Source: Bacteroidota bacterium
GTDB taxonomy: Bacteria; Bacteroidota; Bacteroidia; Flavobacteriales_F; PHOS-HE28
Length of the DNA: 5,713 nucleotides
Direction: 5' to 3'
NCBI GenBank assembly: GCA_023430325.1
Contig: JAEZAU010000177.1
Coordinates: 1 to 5,713 of the forward strand
The translations under genes were made by a program, and so were the position numbers. Under the pieces are notes generated by a model. The model saw only the letters and a program-made list of their open reading frames with translations. It made no database searches and was not told where the DNA came from. Below are positions 1 to 5,284 of the stretch, piece after piece. Within the stretch, counting starts at the first letter, position 1, and each line of letters starts with the position of its first letter.

Positions 1-325
1 TGATGCCACCGATCACCAATACCAGTGAAATGGTCTCCACGTGATCACCGAGCCAATGGAAACGGGAGAGCAGCCCGATCATGTCATCGGTCAGTGCAGC
101 GCCGCCGTATGCACCTGCAATGATGCCGATCAAGGTGATGCCCACCTGCACGGCACTGAGGAAGCGTTCAGGGTTCCTGCGCAATTCCAGCACGATGCGG
201 GCACTTCGGTTCCCTTTGCCGGCGAGGCTTTCCATGCGGCCCTGTTTTACGGAGACCAGCGCGATCTCACTCAACGAGAAGAACCCGTTGAGCAGGGTGA
301 GGGTGAAGATGATGAGGAGTTCCAA
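1..325 (-). CDS. CNNM/CorC-family (HlyC-type, DUF21) membrane protein, N-terminal part, cut by window edge
   Basis: This is the first 108 codons of a minus-strand gene that continues past the left edge. The translation begins with a hydrophobic segment (residues 2-24, containing LLNGFFSLSEIALVSVK). A basic cytoplasmic stretch follows (about 27-55, with RMESLAGKGNRSARIVLELR and NPERFLSAVQ), then a second membrane segment, VGITLIGIIAGAYGGAAL (61-78). This order and these motifs are typical of the DUF21 transmembrane domain of the CNNM/CorC/HlyC family. Full members are about 430 residues and add a cytoplasmic CBS pair and a CorC_HlyC domain, which would lie outside the window. The family is linked to Mg2+/Co2+ efflux or tolerance; the old name 'hemolysin' is misleading. 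No in-frame ATG exists between the upstream stop and this motif. The TTG at 323-325 gives MELLIIF, matching the usual family N-terminus, so I chose it. No Shine-Dalgarno sequence precedes it. The family call is strong; the exact start and ion substrate are inferred. Confidence 0.88.
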   Translation of the reverse strand, partial: MELLIIFTLTLLNGFFSLSEIALVSVKQGRMESLAGKGNRSARIVLELRRNPERFLSAVQVGITLIGIIAGAYGGAALTDDMIGLLSRFHWLGDHVETISLVLVIGGI

Positions 326-342
326 GGGAGAAGGAGTGACAG

Positions 343-350
343 CAAAGATG
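343..350 (-). promoter_or_regulatory. Possible Bacteroidota -7 promoter element for the CNNM-family gene
   Basis: Read on the minus strand the bases are CATCTTTG, one mismatch from the Bacteroidota -7 consensus TAnnTTTG. It ends 18 bases before the proposed TTG start, so a transcript beginning a few bases downstream would have a leader of roughly 10-15 nt. No convincing -33 TTG is visible upstream, so this is weak. Confidence 0.25.
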
Positions 351-429
351 GATCCGGAATGGGAGGTTCGGTGTTCTGCTCGATTGCATAGGTCCGTTGG
401 ACTTGATGGAGCGTTATGGCCATCGACGA

Positions 430-437
430 TATCTTTG
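430..437 (+). promoter_or_regulatory. Likely Bacteroidota -7 promoter element (TATCTTTG) for the secreted-protein gene
   Basis: TATCTTTG is an exact match to TAnnTTTG. A TTG at 403-405 lies 24 bases upstream, slightly farther than the usual -33 spacing. Transcription would start near 443, giving a leader of about 100 nt to the ATG at 542 or 551. It would also exclude the in-frame ATG at 416 from this transcript. Confidence 0.42.
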
Positions 438-550
438 AGAACAACGAACGGAAGCGTGCATCACGTGAAGAGATCCAGTCCTCGATCCTGTGCCGTGGAT
501 CACGATCCGTATCGTTCCCCAGAAATAGACGATACCATCGGATGTTCGAA

Positions 551-1351
551 ATGAACCTATTGGCTTCCTGCTTTTTCATTTTGATAGCGTCGTGTTGTTC
601 CGCGCAGATCTCAACAGTGAAGGGAGGTATTTTGGAAGAGGCCAATATCCCGTTATCGACGCTTTATATCCTGGGAACAGGGAATGATGTGTTCGATGAA
701 GCCTTGTACAAGGCGGTACATGAGAATTGGACGTTATCACCGATCGGGGATATAGAGGAATTATCTGAACTGGACCTGACGACCCCCAGGCGCATGTACA
801 TTGGATACCTGGACTGGGGATTGCGCCGTTCAGTGGCGATCATCAGGGGTGGTACTGACAACCCGCACTACGATCTGAAGGACGACGACATTCTTGCCTA
901 TGCACCGATGGGTACCCAACGTAATGAGAATACCATAGAAGAATGTGCCTATCGGATACCGTTGGTGGTGGCCAGTCTCCAGCAGGTGTTAAGCTTGAGG
1001 ATCAAGGAGGGCAGGGGCAGGGTGGATGCGGGCGATCTTACGGTTCCAAAGACGAAGGCCACGGAATTCCTGGTGGATAAGACCCTGTTGCGTGAGAGAG
1101 AGATCGAAGAACTGATGCACGTGTTCGATCATGACATACGCATCCTCGATCGATCGGAGATAGTGGATGCCATTGAAGAGAAACGAACAGGATCGCTTCT
1201 CTTCATACCTGTATATGGCCGGTTCCTGAATATTCTTGTGTATGATCTGGCAACTCGTGAATGTATATATTTTGAAGCCAAGACATTACCGTATGAGAAA
1301 CGGGAATTCGCACGCGCACATCTGACTCCGTTGAAGCGCTTTCTGAAGTAG
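551..1351 (+). CDS. Uncharacterised exported protein (secreted or lipoprotein), 266 aa
   Basis: I do not recognise this family. The protein opens with a hydrophobic stretch, NLLASCFFILIASCCSAQ, which looks like an export signal. It can be read as a lipobox (I12-A13-S14-Cys15) or as an ordinary signal peptide ending at S-A-Q (residues 17-19), a common ending in Bacteroidota. The mature part is mixed alpha/beta with no further membrane segment. It has a conserved-looking N-terminal block (TLYILGTGNDVFDEALYKAV, about 38-57, then ENWTLSPIGDIEEL). A charged middle follows (RIKEGRGRVDAGDLTVPKTK), then a C-terminal block with DIRILDRSEIVDAIEEK (195-211) and strand-like LLFIPVYGRFLNILVYD (216-232). 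No catalytic motif is evident. Starts at 416 and 542 are also in frame; 551 or 542 puts the hydrophobic core at the N-terminus. Neither leaves Lys or Arg in the n-region, which is unusual. The gene stands alone: divergent from the CNNM gene and convergent with ftsK. Confidence 0.72.
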   Translation: MNLLASCFFILIASCCSAQISTVKGGILEEANIPLSTLYILGTGNDVFDEALYKAVHENWTLSPIGDIEELSELDLTTPRRMYIGYLDWGLRRSVAIIRGGTDNPHYDLKDDDILAYAPMGTQRNENTIEECAYRIPLVVASLQQVLSLRIKEGRGRVDAGDLTVPKTKATEFLVDKTLLREREIEELMHVFDHDIRILDRSEIVDAIEEKRTGSLLFIPVYGRFLNILVYDLATRECIYFEAKTLPYEKREFARAHLTPLKRFLK

Positions 1352-1443
1352 GATGGATCACGACCTTCCGGAGGGATCAACCAGTTCGTGGATCGGATCG
1401 GAGACATTTTCCGTCAGATCATCCATTGAGCGCTGCGATAGGT

Positions 1444-4008
1444 TCAAAACCCTCCCAACCCCGGCCCACCAGGCACCTCGACATTCAAATGCGCCATCAG
1501 CGCCGCCTCATTGGGGATCATCACGCGCCGAGCTTTCGATCCTTCAAATGGCCCGAGGATCCCGGCAGCTTCCAGTTGATCGACAATGCGGCCCGCGCGG
1601 TTGTAGCCGAGCTTCAATTTACGCTGGATCAGTGAAGTGGAACCTTGCTGTGTCTGCACCACCAATCTTGCGGCATCCTCGAACATGCTGTCGCGTTCGC
1701 CGCTGTCCAATTCCACGCCTTCACCTTCTTCCGTAGGCACATCCGGCAGGATCAGCGCTTCCGGATAGCCGCGCTGGCCGCCGATGAATTCAGTAATGCC
1801 CTCCACTTCCGGCGTGTCCACGAATGCGCATTGGATGCGGATCAGATCGTTTCCGGTGCTCAACAACATATCACCACGCCCGATCAACTGTTCTGCGCCG
1901 CCGGCATCAAGGATCGTACGACTATCGATCTTGCTGGTGACGCGGAATGCGATACGTGCAGGGAAGTTGGCCTTGATCGTTCCGGTGATGATGTTCACGC
2001 TCGGGCGCTGTGTGGCGATGATCAGGTGGATGCCGATCGCGCGGGCGAGCTGCGCCAGTCGTGCGATCGGGGTCTCCACTTCGCGGCCTGCGGTCATGAT
2101 CAGATCGGCGAACTCGTCCACCACGAGCACGATGTAGGGGAGGTATCGGTGGCCGTTCTCCGGATTCAACCGGCGGCTGATGAACTTCGCGTTGTATTCC
2201 TTGATGTTACGCACCTGCGCATCCTTCAGCAGTTCGTAACGCTCGTCCATTTCGATGCACAAGCTGTTCAGCGTCGCCACCACTTTCTTCGTATCGGTGA
2301 TGATCGCTTCGCCTTCGCCGGGAAGTTTCGCCAGGAAGTGCCGCTCGATCTTGTTGAAGAGCGTGAGTTCGACTTTCTTCGGATCTACCAGCACGAACTT
2401 GATCTGGCTCGGGTGCTTCTTGTAAAGCAGCGAAACGAGGATCGCGTTCAACCCGACGGATTTACCCTGACCAGTTGCGCCAGCCATGAGCAGGTGCGGC
2501 ATCTTGGCGAGATCGGTGACGAAGGTCTCGTTACTGATCGTCTTGCCCAGCACGATCGGCAGGTCCATAGGGCTGTTCTGGAATTTATCGCTGGCCACCA
2601 CCGCCCGCATGCCGACCACTTGCGGTTTGCTGTTGGGCACTTCGATCCCGATCGTTCCCTTGCCCGGGATCGGCGCGATGATCCGGATGCCGAGCGCAGC
2701 GAGGCTCAACGCGATATCATCTTCCAAGTTCTTGATCTTGCTGATGCGCACACCGGCCTTCGGGATGATCTCGTACAGCGTCACGGTCGGCCCGATCGTT
2801 GCCTTGATCTTGTCGATACCGATGTTGTAGTGCCCGAGTGTTTCAACGATGCGATCCTTGTTCTGCTCCAGTTCCTCCTTGGTCACGGTGACTTCGCCGG
2901 TGCCATGGTCCACGAGCAGATCCAGTGTAGGGAATTCATAGCTGCCCAATTCCAAGGTGGGATCGTACTCGCCAAGTTCTTTCAATTTCTCCTCGATCTG
3001 GTCATCGGTGAGCAGTGTTTCTTCCGGTGCAGCAACCTGCACACTGAAACCTTCATCATCGCTGTTCAACGAATGAGCAACAGGAGCTTCCTGCACTTCC
3101 TCCATCAGCGGAAGACCTTCTATCTCCATTTCCGTTCCGATCGGTGCTAACTCCCATTCCTCCGGTGTTTCCAATGCGATCTCTTCGGCCTCAGCGATGA
3201 GTTCTTCCTCGATCTCCGGTGTTCTTTCGGTTACTTCTTCCGTGTTCGCCAGGTATTCGGTCGCGGTAACGGCCGGCCGCATCTTCACACCGGCATGTGA
3301 GATCGGAGCTTCATCCACCGCCACTTCCTCCTCTGCATCATCGGCTTTCGGCTTGCGTTCGAACAGAGCGCCAAGCCACTCGAAGGACGGGTTGAAGGTG
3401 AACGTGGTGAAGGCCGCCAGCGAGAACACGATCACCGCGCCGGTGCCAAAGTTCCCGAGCAGCGAGGAAAGATGCGTGGTCATGAAGAAGCCAACCCCAC
3501 CACCGAGGAACATCAGATCGCCTTGGAAAAAGAAGCCGAGCACGGCAGGCATCCAGAAGAGGGCCATCGCGGTCCAACCCAGTGTGCGGCGCGGCGGCAG
3601 CAGCCAGCTGCCGAGCAGGATGCGGATGCCGGCCAGGAAGCTCCATAGGGCGAATGCGAAGGCGGCGATGCCGAACCATTTGTAAATGAACTGGTGCGCG
3701 GCCAGGGCGCCAAATTTTCCGAGCCAGTTCTCCACACGTACTTCAGGGCTGAAGATCTCCGCCCAGCTGCGGCCCACCAGGTCCTGGTCCACACGCCAGG
3801 TGAAAAGGAAGGAGGTGAACGCCACGAGGAAGAAGGCGGATGCGAGCACCAGAAAGAGCCCGAAGACCTTGTGCGTACGCTCATTGGCGAAGAAGGCCTT
3901 TATCCGCGCCAGGCCGCCTTCCCCGGTGGATGATGCTTTCTTGTTACGCTTCTTTGGTGCGGCCTCCTCGCGGTCTTCGCGCACCCTGTTGCTCTTTTCC
4001 TTTGCCAC
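1444..4008 (-). CDS. ftsK: DNA translocase FtsK (FtsK/SpoIIIE family), 854 aa
   Basis: FtsK is a septum-anchored hexameric ATPase that pumps chromosomal DNA during division and activates XerCD recombination at dif. The N-terminus is basic and cytoplasmic (1-45). Four likely membrane helices follow at about 48-70, 112-133, 145-161 and 187-206. A Glu/Asp-rich linker spans about 222-350, and the alpha/beta motor domain runs from about 360 to 750. The Walker A motif GATGQGKS is at 510-517 (bases 2458-2481). Walker B, YIVLVVDEFADL, has its acidic pair at D631-E632. IIATQRPSVNIITGTIKANF (663-682) and the segment up to IGRGDML (about 684-715) are hallmark FtsK sequence. The C-terminal gamma winged helix, which reads polar DNA motifs (KOPS-like), is at about 775-831 and contains QGSTSLIQRKLKLGYNRAG. 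All key residues are present and the length is normal. I chose GTG at 4008 (MAKEKSNRV) because the 61 codons upstream do not look like protein and a promoter box lies in them. Downstream, ftsK meets a convergent gene, so it appears monocistronic. Confidence 0.97.
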   Translation of the reverse strand: MAKEKSNRVREDREEAAPKKRNKKASSTGEGGLARIKAFFANERTHKVFGLFLVLASAFFLVAFTSFLFTWRVDQDLVGRSWAEIFSPEVRVENWLGKFGALAAHQFIYKWFGIAAFAFALWSFLAGIRILLGSWLLPPRRTLGWTAMALFWMPAVLGFFFQGDLMFLGGGVGFFMTTHLSSLLGNFGTGAVIVFSLAAFTTFTFNPSFEWLGALFERKPKADDAEEEVAVDEAPISHAGVKMRPAVTATEYLANTEEVTERTPEIEEELIAEAEEIALETPEEWELAPIGTEMEIEGLPLMEEVQEAPVAHSLNSDDEGFSVQVAAPEETLLTDDQIEEKLKELGEYDPTLELGSYEFPTLDLLVDHGTGEVTVTKEELEQNKDRIVETLGHYNIGIDKIKATIGPTVTLYEIIPKAGVRISKIKNLEDDIALSLAALGIRIIAPIPGKGTIGIEVPNSKPQVVGMRAVVASDKFQNSPMDLPIVLGKTISNETFVTDLAKMPHLLMAGATGQGKSVGLNAILVSLLYKKHPSQIKFVLVDPKKVELTLFNKIERHFLAKLPGEGEAIITDTKKVVATLNSLCIEMDERYELLKDAQVRNIKEYNAKFISRRLNPENGHRYLPYIVLVVDEFADLIMTAGREVETPIARLAQLARAIGIHLIIATQRPSVNIITGTIKANFPARIAFRVTSKIDSRTILDAGGAEQLIGRGDMLLSTGNDLIRIQCAFVDTPEVEGITEFIGGQRGYPEALILPDVPTEEGEGVELDSGERDSMFEDAARLVVQTQQGSTSLIQRKLKLGYNRAGRIVDQLEAAGILGPFEGSKARRVMIPNEAALMAHLNVEVPGGPGLGGF

Positions 4009-4023
4009 GGCCAATGGGGTAAA

Positions 4024-4039
4024 AGCCGCGCGTGCGGCT
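4024..4039 (-). other. GC-rich stem-loop followed by T-run at the 5' end of the ftsK leader
   Basis: On the minus strand AGCCGC, a four-base loop, and GCGGCT form a perfect 6-bp stem, immediately followed by TTTT. It lies between the TACTTTTG box and the GTG start of ftsK. It looks like a short intrinsic terminator or attenuator, but if transcription starts near 4039 it would sit at the very 5' end of the mRNA. There a stabilising or translation-modulating hairpin is more plausible than termination. Function is inferred. Confidence 0.4.
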
Positions 4040-4044
4040 GCGAT

Positions 4045-4052
4045 CAAAAGTA
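4045..4052 (-). promoter_or_regulatory. Likely -7 promoter element (TACTTTTG) of ftsK
   Basis: Read on the minus strand, TACTTTTG is an exact match to the Bacteroidota -7 element TAnnTTTG. It ends 37 bases before the proposed GTG start, predicting a transcript start near 4039 and a leader of about 30 nt. No clear -33 TTG lies at the expected distance. The position argues against any ftsK start upstream of 4052. Confidence 0.5.
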
Positions 4053-4205
4053 TCGGGAGCACTGCGGGTTCACGGGCGTGCGCAGTTGCTCTTATCAACA
4101 GGAACGCTGTGGAAAGGCGGAGAGTGTGGGAAGGCTGAAGGCTGTGACTAAGGGAGGAAGGTGGAAAGAAAGTTAAGATCCTGGACCTCAAGAAGAGTCT
4201 TCAAA

Positions 4206-4321
4206 GAACATATGAATGGCCATACATATTTGGTTCGCTGATATCTCTGATCCTGAGTATATTAAGTTTTCAATGATCAGACTTTTTGCTACAAAACACA
4301 TGTATGGCCATTCATATGTTC
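4206..4321. repeat. 116-bp element bounded by perfect 22-bp inverted repeats
   Basis: The left arm at 4206-4227 and the right arm at 4300-4321 are exact reverse complements over all 22 bases. Each carries the core ATGAATGGCCATACAT on opposite strands. They enclose a 72-bp spacer that is about one third G+C, much lower than the surrounding DNA. Inside the spacer a second pair, TCTGATC (4246-4252) and GATCAGA (4275-4281), is centred on exactly the same point (4263.5), so the whole unit is one eroded palindrome able to form a long hairpin. No coding frame or obvious target-site duplication is seen. Candidates are a MITE-like non-autonomous element, a paired regulator-binding site, or a structured RNA. 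The repeat is certain; the function is unknown. Confidence 0.85.
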
Positions 4322-4390
4322 GGATGATCTTGTCGGCGGATGGGATCACCATCATCATCCCCGATCTGCGTAAGTGGCGAAGGCGGAAAG

Positions 4391-4435
4391 CCCGCAGGCC
4401 GGCGCGGACTTGCAGACGTAGCCACGCCCTGCCGG
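4391..4435. other. GC-rich interrupted hairpin downstream of the small lipoprotein gene
   Basis: CC-GCAGG-GCG-GG in 4391-4407 pairs with CC-CGC-CCTGC-GG in 4422-4435 through small bulges, about 12 base pairs around a 14-base loop. It lies 36 bases past the stop codon of the minus-strand lipoprotein gene, so it could protect or end that transcript. However, no proper T-run follows it in that direction; the T-run TTTTTT lies before the hairpin. It could equally be a REP-like palindromic repeat. I infer structure only. Confidence 0.35.
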
Positions 4436-4470
4436 AAATTCGCCCGAAAGAAAAAACAAGGAAATGGTCC

Positions 4471-5175
4471 CTACATCTTGAACGTTCCGAGCACCTGCGC
4501 TAGTTCTGAATGCAAGACCGTGGGGGGCACCTGCTGGTACTCTTCCTTCACCTGGAATTTGGTTTCGTCCACCGGGCCCGGCGATACGGAAATGGCATCG
4601 AGCCGCATGCGGATGCCGTGCTGGTAAAGCTCATACCGCAAAAGAACGCCGGGTATCTCAGCGAACGGGCTGAACCAATTGGGATCTTTCAATTTGATGC
4701 GATCGGTGTACCAGAGCTCGATCTCAGGTTGATCCACCTTGTCAAAAATGGCGATGGCGCGGCGGCATGGATAGCCGGCGATGGTATCGAGATCATTGGT
4801 GTACAGGATGGTGGGCCGCTGCCGATCGGCGTTGAAGATCTCCAGATCGCGCGGCTGCATGTGCGAAACGAGCTTTTTGCTCATCATGCTCATATGGTAA
4901 TCCATCAGCTTGGCACCATTGTCGGCGATCATGGCGGTCTTGAAGATGCCCATGCCGGCATTGAGCTCGGCTACCTGTTTGCCATCGGTGAAGGTGAGCG
5001 TGGTCCGTTCCGGAAGCATGCCGGCCATGAGCCCGTCAGGATCATAATCCGGAAAGGTGAGCGCATACTCGATCACACCTTCGCTCGGGGGCAGATCGAG
5101 GAAGGACCGGCCGTTGCAACCGCATAGGACCACCGTGAAAGCAAGAATGGGCAACGGATCCAGGATCGATCTCAT
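4471..5175 (-). CDS. Small envelope lipoprotein, DUF4412/GLPGLI-like, 234 aa
   Basis: The N-terminus (MRSILDPLPILAFTVVLCGC) has one Arg, a hydrophobic core and a lipobox L17-C18-G19 before Cys20, so it should be a type II-processed lipoprotein. Asn follows the cysteine. The mature part is beta-rich: GVIEYALTFPDYDPDGL (33-49), TTLTFTDGKQVAEL (58-71), the methionine-rich MDYHMSMMSKK (91-101), IAGYPCRRAIAIF (132-144), ELWYTDRI (153-160), EIPGVLLRYEL (173-183) and KFQVKEEYQQV (206-216). A GY-x-C-x-(K/R)A motif, then a WYT strand and an IPG-x-L-x-x-Y/E strand, recurs in Bacteroidota periplasmic families such as DUF4412 and GLPGLI, whose roles are unknown. The exact family is uncertain from sequence alone. 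No Shine-Dalgarno sequence precedes the ATG. It diverges from the arginase gene across 109 bp and is separated from ftsK by 462 bp, so it probably has its own promoter, though I saw no exact -7 match for it. Confidence 0.82.
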   Translation of the reverse strand: MRSILDPLPILAFTVVLCGCNGRSFLDLPPSEGVIEYALTFPDYDPDGLMAGMLPERTTLTFTDGKQVAELNAGMGIFKTAMIADNGAKLMDYHMSMMSKKLVSHMQPRDLEIFNADRQRPTILYTNDLDTIAGYPCRRAIAIFDKVDQPEIELWYTDRIKLKDPNWFSPFAEIPGVLLRYELYQHGIRMRLDAISVSPGPVDETKFQVKEEYQQVPPTVLHSELAQVLGTFKM

Positions 5176-5253
5176 GCAGCGTGGTTTGGGACTGGGCGTT
5201 GTTACGTGAAGCTCAGTGAATTGGTTACCAAAATGCCTTCAACAGGGGTGGCT

Positions 5254-5261
5254 TACCTTCG
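5254..5261 (+). promoter_or_regulatory. Possible -7 promoter element (TACCTTCG) of the arginase gene
   Basis: TACCTTCG differs from TAnnTTTG at one base and ends 23 bases before the arginase ATG, implying a leader of roughly 15-20 nt. The expected -33 TTG is not at a good distance; the nearest, at 5221-5223, is about 30 bases upstream. Low confidence. Confidence 0.3.
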
Positions 5262-5284
5262 TGGCGGCTTACAACGGCCGGTGT

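Larger units (their letters stand above)
4009..4470. other. 462-bp non-coding interval between the small lipoprotein gene and ftsK
   Basis: Neither strand carries a believable gene here. From ftsK outward it contains the ftsK leader hairpin and -7 box (4024-4052), a purine-rich tract on the plus strand (about 4111-4172, roughly four fifths A or G), an AT-rich inverted-repeat element (4206-4321), and a GC-rich segment with hairpin potential (about 4366-4445) that ends in an A-rich stretch (4448-4457). Open frames crossing it give compositions unlike protein, or run antisense into the lipoprotein gene. The abrupt composition change between the AT-rich element and its flanks suggests a composite of inserted or repeated pieces rather than one simple promoter region. 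Confidence 0.7.

Noticed and set aside
41..554. Two plus-strand frames (41-391 and 81-554)
   Set aside because: They run opposite the CNNM/CorC coding sequence and have no recognisable protein features.
271..645. 124-codon minus-strand frame with ATG at 645
   Set aside because: It is out of frame with the DUF21 protein, ends in low-complexity Ser/Pro, and overlaps the start of the exported-protein gene antisense.
1352..1443. Possible bidirectional terminator between the convergent genes
   Set aside because: Only short, weak complementary pieces (for example CGGA with TCCG near 1400-1417) and no stem plus T-run in either direction.
1645..3150. 501-codon open frame on the plus strand
   Set aside because: It lies entirely antisense to the conserved motor part of ftsK and is rich in His, Asp, Arg and Cys in the pattern expected of a mirror frame in GC-rich DNA. 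FtsK motifs on the other strand are unmistakable.
4092..4100. TTATCAACA, one mismatch from a DnaA box
   Set aside because: It is a single isolated nonamer with no cluster, AT-rich unwinding region or neighbouring dnaA/dnaN; chance is sufficient.
4216..4503. 95-codon plus-strand frame through the inverted repeat
   Set aside because: It begins inside the left arm, becomes an Arg-rich run in the GC-rich segment, and ends inside the lipoprotein gene antisense; it has no protein-like pattern.
4510..5127. 205-codon plus-strand frame
   Set aside because: It is antisense to the lipoprotein gene, whose lipobox and strand motifs are convincing.
5221..5231. Small palindrome TTGGT-T-ACCAA in the divergent spacer between lipoprotein and arginase
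   Set aside because: Five-base arms are too short to claim an operator without conservation data.
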